This document shows, piece by piece, positions 23,670-33,501 of a stretch of 64,000 nucleotides of DNA. Source of the DNA: DASUBV01 sp963822485 (GTDB taxonomy: Bacteria; Actinomycetota; Actinomycetes; Streptosporangiales; Streptosporangiaceae); the NCBI GenBank assembly GCA_963822485.1, contig CAWGHW010000037.1, positions 992,001 through 1,056,000 of the forward strand, read 5' to 3'. The notes under the pieces were generated by a model. That model saw only the letters and a list, made by a program, of their open reading frames with translations. It was not told the DNA's origin and ran no database searches. Positions within the stretch are counted from its first letter, which is position 1. Each line of letters starts with the position of its first letter. Position numbers and translations under genes: made by a program.

Positions 23670-24872
23670 ATGGTCTCGCACAGCGCAGAGGTGTTCCGGC
23701 GGTTCACCCGGTCGGTGTTCGCGACGCAGGCGACGCTGCTCCGGCACGGCGACGCGGCCAACGAGAGGTTCGGCCAGAGCAGCGCCCGGTGGCGGGTGCT
23801 GGCGCGGATCTCGAACGGGGATGCCTCGGTGGCGGCCATCGCCAGGTCCACCGGGTACTCCCGGCAGGCGGTGCAGCGGCTGGCGGACGCGCTGGCGGCG
23901 GAGGGGCTGGTCCGGCAGGAGACGGACGAGAGCGATCGGCGGCGGCAGCGGCTGGAGCTGACGGGCTCGGGCGCTGAGGTGTTCGGGCAGTTGGAGGCGC
24001 ACTTCGACGGGTGGGCGGAGCGGCTGATGGCGCGCATCCCGGAGGCCGACCTCATCGCGCTGTCGCAATCACTGGAGCAGATCAGGCTCATTGTGCAGGC
24101 GGACCTCGACTACCTGCGACGCATAGCGAACGGGAAGCGTGACATGCCAGGCGAGCGGATCGCCCTCATCACGGGGGGCAACAAGGGCCTCGGCTTCGAG
24201 ATCGGGCGGCAGCTCGGCGAACGGGGCGTGCTGGTCATGGTGGGGGCACGGAACGAGGCGCGCGGGAAGGACGCGGCCGATGCGCTGGCGGCGGACGGGC
24301 TGAACGTCGCGCCGGTGCGGATCGACGTGACGGACCAGGAGACGATCGCGGAGGCGGCACGAGAGATCGATCAGCGGTATGGCCGGCTGGACATCCTGGT
24401 CAACAACGCGGGCATCACGGGCGAGTTCCGGGGCGCACCGAGCGAGGTCACGGTCGATCAGCTGCGCCAGGTGTACGAGACGAACGTCTTCGGGGTGGTG
24501 GCGGTGACCAACGCGATGCTGCCGCTGCTTCGCCGGTCGGCGGCGGGGCACATCGTGAACATGTCCAGCGGGCTGGGCTCGCTGACGCTGGGCACGGATC
24601 CGGACTATGAGTTCGCGAACTACAACCTCGTGACCTATCAGTCCGCCAAGACGGCACTGAACGCGATCACGATCGCCTACGCGAAGGAACTGCGAGACGC
24701 GGGGATCAAGGTCAACGCGGCCGACCCGGGCTTCACGGCCACGGATCTCAACCAGCACCGGGGGCACCGGCCGGTGGCGCAGGGCGCGGTCATCGCGGTC
24801 CGGCTGGCCACGCTGGGTCCGGACGGTCCCACCGGCACGTTCCAGGACGAGAACGGCGTCGTCCCGTGGTAG
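23670..24872 (+). CDS. MarR-type regulator fused to a short-chain dehydrogenase
   Basis: One 400-residue open frame. Residues 1-150 are a MarR winged-helix protein (FGQSSARWRVLARISNGDAS, VAAIARSTGYSRQAVQRLAD, DESDRRRQRLELTGSG). Residues 160-400 are a complete carbonyl-reductase-like SDR (ALITGGNKGLGFEIGRQL, ILVNNAGITG, VNMSSGLGSL, YQSAK and ADPGFTATDL). Normally these are two adjacent genes. ATG 24144 with GGGAAG upstream could start a separate SDR, and a TGA in another frame at 24140-24142 lies just before it, so one missing or extra base could have joined the genes. If real, the fusion couples ligand sensing or DNA binding to catalysis. I chose ATG 23670 from the promoter spacing. Confidence 0.8.
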   Translation: MVSHSAEVFRRFTRSVFATQATLLRHGDAANERFGQSSARWRVLARISNGDASVAAIARSTGYSRQAVQRLADALAAEGLVRQETDESDRRRQRLELTGSGAEVFGQLEAHFDGWAERLMARIPEADLIALSQSLEQIRLIVQADLDYLRRIANGKRDMPGERIALITGGNKGLGFEIGRQLGERGVLVMVGARNEARGKDAADALAADGLNVAPVRIDVTDQETIAEAAREIDQRYGRLDILVNNAGITGEFRGAPSEVTVDQLRQVYETNVFGVVAVTNAMLPLLRRSAAGHIVNMSSGLGSLTLGTDPDYEFANYNLVTYQSAKTALNAITIAYAKELRDAGIKVNAADPGFTATDLNQHRGHRPVAQGAVIAVRLATLGPDGPTGTFQDENGVVPW

Positions 24873-24903
24873 CCGGCGGCCCAGGCTAGGCGCGCCCCGG
24901 GGG

Positions 24904-25671
24904 CTAGGCGCCGAGGGCGGCGGCGAGCGCGTTGAGGTGCTTGAGCATGCGGTGCTGGGCCAGGGAGGTGTCACCCGCGATGATGGCGTCGGCGATGGCC
25001 TGGTGAACGCGGTGCACTTCCTCGATCTCGCCGGGCGGGGACGCGCGCCGGGCGGCCTGCTGGTCGAACAGCGCGGCGGTGCCGAGGAATCGGGCCGCGC
25101 TGAGCTGGGTGAGCACGTTGATGAATAGGTGCAGCGAGGCGTTGCCGGTCAGCTCGGCCACCACGACGTGGAAATCATGCATGGCGGCATCGGCCTCGCC
25201 GCCCAGGAATCCGCTTTCCCGCGCGAGCGCGGTACGCAGCCGGGCGATGCCCACCTCGTCAATATGCTCGGCGGCGCTGCGCACGGCGGCCAGCTCAAGC
25301 GCGATGCGGGTCTCGAAGAGTTCGGGCGGGCTTACCTTTCGGTAGCGCAGATAGACGGCGGCGGCATGGGCCATGGCATCGGGGTCGGGCTCGGCCACGA
25401 CCAGCCCGCCGCCGGGGCCGCGCCGCATATTGGCGACATTGTGATGCTCAAGCAGCCGGATGGCCTCACGCAGGGCGGCCCGGCTCACGCCGTATTCGGC
25501 CAGCAACTCGGCCTCGGACCCGAGGACCTTTCCCACCGGCCAGTCCATCTCGATGATCCGCATTTCGAGCTTCTCGCAGGTCAGCTCGGCGAGCTTCCTG
25601 GTCGGCCCACGGGCAGCCCGGGCCGTCCCGGCGGCGGCGCGGACGCTGGCAGTCCTCGGCGTGCTGTCCAT
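24904..25671 (-). CDS. FadR/GntR-family transcriptional regulator
   Basis: Residues 25-95 form a GntR winged helix (LGSEAELLAEYGVSRAALRE, then AIRLLEHHNVANMRRGPGGG). Residues 105-250 form the helical FCD effector domain with metal-ligand-like residues (AAMHDFHVVVAEL, HRVHQAIADAIIAGD). The 255-residue size is normal. It is transcribed away from the EEP gene and convergent with the MarR-SDR gene, 31 bp away. The 275-bp region upstream (25672-25946) holds no clear dyad beyond a weak CACC/GGTG repeat near 25720. FCD regulators usually sense carboxylic acids; no metabolic target is adjacent. Confidence 0.9.
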   Translation of the reverse strand: MDSTPRTASVRAAAGTARAARGPTRKLAELTCEKLEMRIIEMDWPVGKVLGSEAELLAEYGVSRAALREAIRLLEHHNVANMRRGPGGGLVVAEPDPDAMAHAAAVYLRYRKVSPPELFETRIALELAAVRSAAEHIDEVGIARLRTALARESGFLGGEADAAMHDFHVVVAELTGNASLHLFINVLTQLSAARFLGTAALFDQQAARRASPPGEIEEVHRVHQAIADAIIAGDTSLAQHRMLKHLNALAAALGA

Positions 25672-25946
25672 GGGTGTACTCGCTATCGGCGGATTACAGG
25701 CTCCTCATTTATGACACCATCGGGTGCCGTTTTGACTATAGCCGACGGCAACCGGCCAGAAGAGCGCCCTTTGGATAGATTAGACAAACAGGCTGCGCTA
25801 CCTATATCGGTCAACTCGACGGGCTGATCGGGAATAGCGCGACTGACCGCATCTTCATTTTGCGGCCGATTCTCCTAACCGCGGGCCGGCCGGGGCAGCT
25901 CGTTGGAGGGTTGCCGGCAAAAGGGGCTGATTGTAGCCTCGCTCGG

Positions 25947-26727
25947 GTGCGCCTGGCGACGTTCAACGTGCTCCACGGCCGGCCGATGCGCGATGGCCGC
26001 CCGGACGACTCGGTGACGGACCCGGGCCAGCCACTGGCCGACGCCGTGGCCGCGCTGGACGCCGACGTGCTCGCCCTGCAGGAACTCGACCGGTTCCAGG
26101 ACCGGTCGGGCCGGGTCGACCAGGCGCTGGTGGCCGCCGCGGCCATGGAGCGCACGGGACTGGCGGTACGCCACCGCCGGGCCCGGCCTGCGCGTGTACT
26201 CGGGCAGCGAGGCCGGCCAGGGCGGCCCCTCGCACGGCATCGCGCTGCTGACCCGGCGGCCGGTCCTGGACTGGCGGGTCCGGCGGTTCGCCGCGGCCCC
26301 GCTGCGCCTGCCGCTGCGAGTGGCGGGCCGGCCGGGCCTGGTCATGATCTCGGACCATCCCCGTGCCGCGCTGGCCGCCGTGCTCCAGGGCCCGAATGGC
26401 CCGTTCACCGTGGCCGCCATGCACCTCTCGTTCGTCCCGCCCTGGAATGCGGCCCAGCTGACGGCGGTCGGGCGCTGGATCGCGGGCCTGCCCCGGCCGC
26501 ACCTGCTGCTCGGCGACCTCAACCTGCCCGGCCCGGTGCCGCGCCTGCTGCTCGGGTCCGGCTGGCGGGACCTGGCCCGCGCCCCCACCTACCCCGCGCA
26601 CCGCCCGCGAGTGCAGTTCGACCACGTGCTGGCGGCCGGGCTCGGCCCGGGCGCGGTGCGCGCCGCCGCCACCCCGGCCATCCCCATCTCCGACCACCGG
26701 CCGCTGCTGGTCGACGTGGAGCTGTAG
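25947..26727 (+). pseudogene. Endonuclease/exonuclease/phosphatase (EEP) family protein, one frame break
   Basis: GTG 25947 begins MRLATFNVLHGRPMRDGRPD, the EEP strand with metal-site Asn, followed by LDADVLALQELDRFQDRSGR with the catalytic Glu. From about 26165 the family continues in another frame: YSGSEAGQGGPSHGIALLTR, then FTVAAMHLSFVP, HLLLGDLNLPGP and IPISDHRPLLVDVEL, giving the catalytic Asp, Asn and His. Removing one base in CTGGCGGTACGCC restores a protein of about 259 residues with every catalytic motif present. A read error is thus likely. These enzymes cleave phosphodiesters or phosphoesters; the substrate is unknown. Confidence 0.78.
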
Positions 26728-26786
26728 GCCGGGCCGGTTCACCGCGGGGCCGGTTCACCGAGGGCCGGGCCGGGCAGAACGCGACG

Positions 26787-27383
26787 ATGGGGGTGATCGC
26801 CGCACCGGACCAGGCCAGCGTGTGGGTCCGCCTGGACACCCCGGCGGACATGTTCGCCCCCAGCACGGACCTGCTCAGCCCGCAGGCCCGGCTCCAGTCG
26901 GGCATCGATGACCTGCTGCTCCAGCTCCGGGCCCGGCGGCTGGCCCGGATCAGGAGCGTGACCGTGCTGCTGCCGACGGGCGAGATCCGGGAGGCGACCG
27001 GCCCGCGGCTGGCTCAGGCCGTCCGGCGCTACTGTGAGCTGCGGCTGCGCGAGAACGAGCTGAACCGGCTGGTGGCGCGCCGGGACGGCGTGGCCGCCTT
27101 CGGCATCGGGATCGTGCTGTTCGCCATCGGCCTGTGGCTGTCCACGATCTTCTCGGCCAAGGACCTGCCCACGACGGTCCAGCAGCTGCTGGGCAACGGG
27201 GTGTTCCTGGTCATCGCCTGGGTCGGGCTGTGGTACCCGCTGGACACGCTGGTGTTCACCGGCCAGCCGCTCAAGCGCGAGCAGCGCGCGCTGATGACCC
27301 TGTCCCGCGCCCGCCTGGACGTCGTGCCCGACCCCACGCCGAGCGGCCCGGACTGGTTACCGGGCCGGGTCAGGGCCGCCTAG
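26787..27383 (+). CDS. Uncharacterised membrane protein with two C-terminal helices
   Basis: A 198-residue protein. The first 115 residues are soluble and arginine/leucine-rich, ending in a probable helix LAQAVRRYCELRLRENELNR. Two membrane helices follow (VAAFGIGIVLFAIGLWLSTI and NGVFLVIAWVGLWYPLDTLV), then a short basic tail. I do not recognise the family. It starts at ATG 26787, 59 bp after the EEP gene, on the same strand and possibly co-transcribed. The last 27 bases overlap the convergent regulator gene. Confidence 0.75.
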   Translation: MGVIAAPDQASVWVRLDTPADMFAPSTDLLSPQARLQSGIDDLLLQLRARRLARIRSVTVLLPTGEIREATGPRLAQAVRRYCELRLRENELNRLVARRDGVAAFGIGIVLFAIGLWLSTIFSAKDLPTTVQQLLGNGVFLVIAWVGLWYPLDTLVFTGQPLKREQRALMTLSRARLDVVPDPTPSGPDWLPGRVRAA

Positions 27384-28130
27384 CTCATCCTCGCGGCCGG
27401 GCTGGTCGCCGCCCAGCTCGTCCTCATGCCCGCCGGTGTCCGGCCCGCCCAGCTCATCCTCGTGACCCGGCTGGTCGCCGCCCAGCTCGTCCTCATGCCC
27501 GCCGGCGTCCGGGCCGCCCAGCTCATCCTCGGGTCCGGGCCCGTCAGGGCCGCCCAGCACATCACTCATCACGATCTCCTTACTGTCTTCCTTGTCTTCC
27601 GTTCCCTGCGGCGCGGGCAGGAACACGTTGTACATCATCCGCCGCCGGCGGCCCGGGCCCGGCGCGTTGGCCATCCGGGGCGTGACCACCATGACCAGGT
27701 CCCGCAGGAACTCGGCGAATTCCCCGTCGGAGAGCCACATGGCGGCCACCCGGTAGTTGGCCCCGTCGGCGACCGGGTCGGCCGGGCTGCTGGCCAGGTA
27801 GCGGTCGAAGTCGCCCATCAGCCCGGCGATGTAGGCCATGAAAGCCTGCGCGTGCTCGTCGAAGGTCATGGCCCGGGCCTCGCCCGGCTGGATCTGCGCG
27901 GCGGCCATCCGCAGCGTGTAGGTCCGCTCGACCGTGCCGCGCACCCGGCGCTCGGCCACCACCTGGAGGATCCCGGCCTTGGTCAGCAGCGCCACGTGCC
28001 GGTAGAGGCTGCCGGCCGGCACGTCGTCCAGCTCGGCCGCGAGCTGGCTCGTGGTCAGCGCCCGGTCGCCGAGGAACGCCTTCACGATGCGCAGCCGCAC
28101 CGGGTGCAACAGGAGATCCGCGCTGGCCAT
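27357..28130 (-). CDS. ArsR-like HTH transcriptional regulator with acidic repeat tail
   Basis: Residues 5-80 form a winged helix (LLLHPVRLRIVKAFLGDRAL, TSQLAAELDDVPAGSLYRHV, ALLTKAGILQVV) of the ArsR/PadR-like type found beside ABC exporters. Residues 85-185 form a helical effector region. The last 57 residues are five acidic units beginning EDELGG, which look like a low-complexity tail. ATG 28130 is six bases after TAGGCT with no Shine-Dalgarno sequence, so a leaderless message is likely. It is divergent from the exporter operon at 28205; two TTCACA repeats lie in between as likely binding sites. Confidence 0.85.
   Translation of the reverse strand: MASADLLLHPVRLRIVKAFLGDRALTTSQLAAELDDVPAGSLYRHVALLTKAGILQVVAERRVRGTVERTYTLRMAAAQIQPGEARAMTFDEHAQAFMAYIAGLMGDFDRYLASSPADPVADGANYRVAAMWLSDGEFAEFLRDLVMVVTPRMANAPGPGRRRRMMYNVFLPAPQGTEDKEDSKEIVMSDVLGGPDGPGPEDELGGPDAGGHEDELGGDQPGHEDELGGPDTGGHEDELGGDQPGREDELGGPDPAR
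27360..27530 (-). repeat. Five tandem 33/36-bp units coding acidic EDELGG repeats
   Basis: Units alternate between EDELGGPDxGGH (12 codons) and EDELGGDQPGx (11 codons), making a 69-bp higher-order repeat at the 3' end of the HTH gene. The repeats keep frame and end exactly at the stop codon, so this is coding expansion, not CRISPR or intergenic repeat DNA. Confidence 0.9.
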
Positions 28131-28136
28131 GCCGAC

Positions 28137-28172
28137 AGCCTAGCCATGTTCACAGAAGTGCTAACATTCACA
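28137..28172. promoter_or_regulatory. Divergent regulatory region with TTCACA direct repeats
   Basis: TAGGCT (28142-28137, minus strand) is the -10 of the HTH gene. TTCACA occurs at 28149-28154 and 28167-28172, 18 bp apart, inside the 74-bp gap shared with the ABC operon. Repeats on one face of the helix over the promoter suit a dimeric repressor. Confidence 0.5.
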
Positions 28173-28204
28173 AATATGAAACAAGGCTGGCTGGGGCCGG
28201 TCCC

Positions 28205-29415
<1,211 letters not shown>

Positions 29416-29419
<4 letters not shown>

Positions 29420-30183
29420 CCCGCGACGTGCTCGCCTCGGAGTGGACCAAGCTGCGCGCCACCCGCTCGAACGCCTGGACCCTGGTCATCGCGGCGGCCG
29501 CGACCCTCGGCGTGACGGCCATCGTGGCCCACGCCATGGCCGCAGCCCGGGTCCCGCCGCCGTCCACCGGGCCGATCACCCCGCTCACCGCGAGCTTCCT
29601 GGGCTACGCCGAGTACGCCGTGCTGCCGGTGTCCATCCTGGGCGCGCTGGCGTTCACCACCGAGTACAGCACCGGGCTGATCCGCACCACGTTCACCTGC
29701 GTGCCGCGGCGGCGGGTGGTGCTGGCCGCCAAGGCCGCGGTCACCGGGGCGGCCGCGCTGGTCGCGGGCGAGGTGCTGGCGTTCGTCACCTTCTTCCTGA
29801 CCCAGGCCATGCTGGCCAGCCGGCACCGGGGCGTGTCCCTGGCCCACCCCGGCGCGCTGCGGGCCGTGCTGGCCGCCGGGCTGCTGCTGGCCGTGGCCGC
29901 GCTGACCGGGCTCGGGCTGGGCGCGATCATCCGGCACACGGCCGGGGCCATCGCGGCCACCGTGGGCGTGATCTACCTGATCACCGCGCTGTGCCTGCTG
30001 CTGCCCGCCCCGTGGAACACCAGGATCGGCCGGTTCACGCTGCCCTTCGCCGCGTTCCAGCTGGTCACCGGGCACGCCCGGGCGGGCCTGCTGCCACCCG
30101 GCGAGTCGCTGCTGGTGGTGCTGGCCTGGCCCGCGCTCATCCTGTTCATCGCCGCCATCCTCATTACCCGCCGCGACCCCTGA
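29416..30183 (+). CDS. ABC-2 type permease
   Basis: A 255-residue permease with six hydrophobic segments, N-terminus MTRDVLASEWTKLRATRSNA and the group signature FTTEYSTGLIRTTFTCVPRR, shared with the permeases at 18814 and 20382. GTG 29416 overlaps the ATPase stop. Unlike the first system there is a single permease, so the exporter would work as a homodimer of this subunit. The alpha/beta hydrolase ten bases downstream is probably co-transcribed. Confidence 0.92.
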
Positions 30184-30192
30184 CGGAGAGCC

Positions 30193-31122
30193 ATGCCCGA
30201 CGAGGAGATCCACTTCCACTGTGCTTGCCTCAACAGTGACGGCGTCACGCTGGCCGGGACGTTCGCCGCGGTACCCGAGCCGGTGGCGGCCGCGCTGCTC
30301 ATCACCGGGTCGGGGAAGCTGAACCGCGACTCCGACGCGCGGACGATCAAGACCCGGGTAACCCGGCAGCTGGCCGACGGCCTGGCCGCGGCCCAGGTGT
30401 CCACGCTGCGCTACGACAAGCCGGGCACCGGGGCCAGCGGCGGCAGCTACCTGCACGCCGGGATGGCCGACAACCTGGCCGCCGCGCGCGCGGCCGCCGC
30501 CTGGCTGTCCGAGCACGCGGCCGGGCTCCCGGTGTTCGCCGTGGGCCACAGCGAGGGCACGTACTACGCCGCTCAGCTGGCCGCCGACGCCGCGGTGGCC
30601 GGCGCCGTGCTGCTCGGCGCGCCCGCCCGGCCCGGCCAGCGGATCATCGAGTGGCAGATCGAGAAGCTGGCCCCGACCCTGCCCCGGATGGCGCTGCTGG
30701 TGATGCGGCTGATCCACTTCGACTTCGTGCGCAGCCAGCACAAGCGGCTGGCCCGGCTCCGGGCGTCCACGACCGACGTCGTCCGGATGACCGGCGTGCG
30801 GGTGAACGCCCGGTGGTTCCGGGACTTCCTGGCCTACGACCCGGCCACGGTGCTGCCCGGCATCACCGTGCCGGTGCTGGCCATCACCGGCGGGCACGAT
30901 CTCCAGGTGCCGCCCGAGGACACCGACGCCATCGGCCGCCTGGTCGGCGGGCCGTTCGAGGGTCACGTGCTGGGCGACCTCAACCACCTGCTCCGGCCCG
31001 ACCCGCAGCGGCGCGGCCTGCAAGGCTACCGCCGCTCGGTGCGCGAGCCGGTCAGCCAGGAACTCATCGAGATCATCACCGCCTGGGTGAAGAACTGCCT
31101 GCTGGCCGCGGCGGCTGAGTAA
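30193..31122 (+). CDS. Alpha/beta hydrolase (serine esterase/peptidase-like)
   Basis: The 309-residue protein has the alpha/beta-hydrolase core: ITGSGKLNRDSDARTIK near the oxyanion region, LRYDKPGTGASGG, nucleophile elbow GHSEGT (Ser near residue 118), acid in ITGGHDLQVP and His in DLNHLLR. The GSGxxNRD type resembles bacterial prolyl-oligopeptidase-like esterases. There is no signal peptide. ATG 30193 follows GGAGAG and lies ten bases after the permease, so it is likely part of the exporter operon, perhaps hydrolysing an exported or modified substrate. The 3' end overlaps the convergent secreted protein gene by 47 bp. Confidence 0.87.
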   Translation: MPDEEIHFHCACLNSDGVTLAGTFAAVPEPVAAALLITGSGKLNRDSDARTIKTRVTRQLADGLAAAQVSTLRYDKPGTGASGGSYLHAGMADNLAAARAAAAWLSEHAAGLPVFAVGHSEGTYYAAQLAADAAVAGAVLLGAPARPGQRIIEWQIEKLAPTLPRMALLVMRLIHFDFVRSQHKRLARLRASTTDVVRMTGVRVNARWFRDFLAYDPATVLPGITVPVLAITGGHDLQVPPEDTDAIGRLVGGPFEGHVLGDLNHLLRPDPQRRGLQGYRRSVREPVSQELIEIITAWVKNCLLAAAAE

Positions 31123-32182
31123 GGACGGCCGACTCGCGCACCTGGCTGTAGCAGGTGGCGACGGCCCGCTCGGCCGGGCCGTCCTCCCACGCGCCCTGGT
31201 TCTTGGCGCTGAGCGTCGTGGTCAGCTGGGAGGGGCCGAAGCCGATGGCCCAGAAGTAGATGCCGCCCAGGTGCTGGGCCACGGCCGCGCGGCAGGCCGC
31301 CTCGAACCACCGGGTCTGCACGCTGACATCCAGCCTGGGGTGCGGCCAGTGGTGCTGCCACGGGACCTTGAACGCGCCCCGCACCCCGGAGATGCCGACC
31401 TCGCTCAGCGCGGTGCGCGCGGGCAGCCGCCGGTCGTAGGCCTCCCAGCGCCGGGTCAGCCGCCGGACCGTGACGTTGTCGGGCACGTTCAGGTCCGGGT
31501 AGGCGTCCGCGGACCGCGTAACGCTGTCGCCGCCCTCGCCGCTGTGCACCCCGCTGCCGTTGTTGGCGTACATCAGCTTGCCCTTGTAGACCTGGCGCAG
31601 CGCCTGGTCCAGGCCGTTCCAGTAGCTCAGCGTCTGGAACCGGCTGAACTCGGCGCCGACGTAGAACTCCGGAATCCCGACCTGCTGGGCCATCGTCGCG
31701 TAGGGCAGCAGGAACTGCTGGTAGCTGGCGAACCAGGCCTTGGGATCGGGCGGGGTCCAGTCGGCACGGGACTCGGCGATGCCGCCCTGGTCCATCAGCG
31801 GCCGCAGCACGACGTACAGCCCCTGGCTCATGGCCAGGCGGGCGAACACCGCCAGCTGCGCCGGAGCCGGGGTCCTGACCGTCGAGTACACGGTGGAGGA
31901 CTTCCGGCTGCTGACGAAGAACGGGAACGACACCATGACCGAGTTGGCGTGCAGCGCCTTGACGTAGGCCACCTCCGCCTCCGAGGCCGTGTCGTAGTTC
32001 AGCGTCGGCCAGGCGTACAGGTCGACGTCAACGCCGAGCTGGATGGTCCGCGGCGACACCGTCACCGGCCGGTTCGGGCCGGACGCGGTCACCGCGGCCG
32101 CCGCGGCGAACTGCATGCCGGCCGCGCCGATCAGGCCCAGAACAACTGCCCCGGCCAGGACGTTGCGAAGAGCTCTCACCAT
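31076..32182 (-). CDS. Secreted GH113-like TIM-barrel protein (copy A)
   Basis: The 368-residue protein has an N-terminal signal peptide (VLAGAVVLGLIGAAGMQFAAA) and a barrel with YVKALHANSVMVSFPFF, LYVVLRPLMDQGG, PEFYVGAEFSRFQ, TALSEVGISG and GGIYFWAIGFG. The Glu in GAEF and the Glu in LSEVGI lie where clan GH-A enzymes of family GH113 (beta-mannanase) have acid/base and nucleophile. I infer an extracellular glycan hydrolase or glycan-binding protein; activity is not proven. It is clearly paralogous to the gene directly upstream at 32241. A 16-bp perfect hairpin separates the two, so the genes may be transcribed unequally. Confidence 0.8.
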   Translation of the reverse strand: MVRALRNVLAGAVVLGLIGAAGMQFAAAAAVTASGPNRPVTVSPRTIQLGVDVDLYAWPTLNYDTASEAEVAYVKALHANSVMVSFPFFVSSRKSSTVYSTVRTPAPAQLAVFARLAMSQGLYVVLRPLMDQGGIAESRADWTPPDPKAWFASYQQFLLPYATMAQQVGIPEFYVGAEFSRFQTLSYWNGLDQALRQVYKGKLMYANNGSGVHSGEGGDSVTRSADAYPDLNVPDNVTVRRLTRRWEAYDRRLPARTALSEVGISGVRGAFKVPWQHHWPHPRLDVSVQTRWFEAACRAAVAQHLGGIYFWAIGFGPSQLTTTLSAKNQGAWEDGPAERAVATCYSQVRESAVLTQPPRPAGSSSPRR

Positions 32183-32194
32183 GATTCCGGTATC

Positions 32195-32229
32195 TCATGG
32201 GGGGACCGAGGATCTCGGTCCCCCCATGA
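32195..32229 (-). terminator. Perfect 16-bp stem-loop between tandem paralogues
   Basis: Positions 32195-32210 and 32214-32229 are perfect inverted repeats (core GGGGGGACCGAG) around the 3-bp loop GAT. Lying 12 bp after the stop of the upstream copy, it is most likely the terminator or an RNA-stabilising hairpin of that gene. No T-run follows. Confidence 0.75.
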
Positions 32230-32240
32230 TGACGGCTCCC

Positions 32241-33338
32241 TTACTGCTTGCCCGTGGGCAGGCTCTCGATGTGCTGGTAGCAGGCGGCGACCGCCGCCTG
32301 CGCCGGGCCCTTCTCCCAGGCGGCCTGGTTCTGCGGGCTGAGGGTCTGCTGCAGTTCGTCCTCGCCGAACCCGATGGCCCAGAAGTAGATGCCGGCCAGG
32401 TGGTCGCCCAGGGCGGCGTCGCAGGCCGCGGTGAACCACCGGACCTGCACGGTGGGATCCATCACCGGCTTGGGCCAGTTGTGCTTCCAGGGCTTGTAAT
32501 ACGCGCCCTTGACCCCGGCGATGCCGACCTCGCTCAGCAGGTTGTGGTGCGGCAGCCGTCCGTCCATGTACTTCCAGCCCTTTTCCAGCCGGGCGACCGA
32601 GGCGGTGTACGGCACGTACAGGTCCGGATAGGCGTCCACCGACACCTGCACGCCGCCCCCGACGCCGGCCCGCACCCCGGGCCCGTTGTTGGCGTAGAGC
32701 AGCGTGCCCTTATAAACCTTCTGCAGGGCTTCCTTCAGATATGTCCAGCCCTTGACGCTCTGGAACTTGCTGAACTCGGCGCCGAGATACATAGCCGGGA
32801 TTCCGTACTTCTGCGCCATCGTCGCGTAGGGCAGCAGGAACTTCTGGTAGCTGGCGAACCACGCCTTCTCGTCGTGCGGGGTCCAGCCGGCCCGCGACGC
32901 GCCGATGACGCCCTGGTCCATCAGCGGCCGCAGCGTCACGTACAGCCCGGCGGCCTCGGCGGCCTGGGCGAACAGGGCCAGGTCGGCGGGGGTCGGCGTC
33001 GAGGGCTTGGCGAAGACCGTGGACGAGGTCTTGCTGGCGATGAAGAAGGGGAACGACACCATGACCGAGTTGGCATTGAGGGCCTTGAGGTAGGTCACGT
33101 CATCGGCGGACGCCTTCGGCCAGTTCTGGTTGGGGTAGGTGTACAGGTCGATGCCGGCCCCGAGCTGCATCACGGGCTTCTTGACCGGCTTGACCAGCCT
33201 GACCGGCTTGGCTGGCTTGGCTGGCGCGGCGAGTGCCGGTGACGGGAGGATCGCGAGCTGGACGACGGACGTGGAGCACAGGCCCAGGACCGCGGCCCTG
33301 GCCAGGACCTTGCGAATAACTTTCAATTCACAGCCCAT
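32241..33338 (-). CDS. Secreted GH113-like TIM-barrel protein (copy B)
   Basis: A 365-residue paralogue of copy A, sharing long blocks (ALNANSVMVSFPFF, TLRPLMDQGV, FASYQKFLLPYATMAQKYG, GAEFSKFQ, LLSEVGIAGVKGA, GIYFWAIGFGEDEL). It has a signal peptide (ARAAVLGLCSTSVVQLAILP) followed by a Lys/Pro-rich linker (residues 40-60) that copy A lacks, possibly a wall-interacting segment. Two conserved Glu residues support a glycosidase-like active site. ATG 33338 has only a weak AAGAGA ribosome site; 163 bp upstream (33339-33501) carry the direct repeat CTGATACACGG (33451, 33463) of unknown role. Tandem duplication with divergence suggests two related glycan substrates. Confidence 0.8.
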   Translation of the reverse strand: MGCELKVIRKVLARAAVLGLCSTSVVQLAILPSPALAAPAKPAKPVRLVKPVKKPVMQLGAGIDLYTYPNQNWPKASADDVTYLKALNANSVMVSFPFFIASKTSSTVFAKPSTPTPADLALFAQAAEAAGLYVTLRPLMDQGVIGASRAGWTPHDEKAWFASYQKFLLPYATMAQKYGIPAMYLGAEFSKFQSVKGWTYLKEALQKVYKGTLLYANNGPGVRAGVGGGVQVSVDAYPDLYVPYTASVARLEKGWKYMDGRLPHHNLLSEVGIAGVKGAYYKPWKHNWPKPVMDPTVQVRWFTAACDAALGDHLAGIYFWAIGFGEDELQQTLSPQNQAAWEKGPAQAAVAACYQHIESLPTGKQ

Positions 33339-33501
33339 TCTCTTGTCGTTCTCATAACCAGATGACAGAGCCGGTGGATAACGCGGACATAGTAATACGC
33401 TGGCACCGGCATTTCCCGATTCCAGCGATCTCGAATTATGCCCGCGCGGGCTGATACACGGACTGATACACGGGCTGCTAATTTAATTCATCGACCGGAT
33501 G

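Noticed and set aside
27360..27530. Tandem repeats that could suggest CRISPR
   Set aside because: Units are contiguous without spacers, keep a coding frame and end at the stop codon of a regulator gene.
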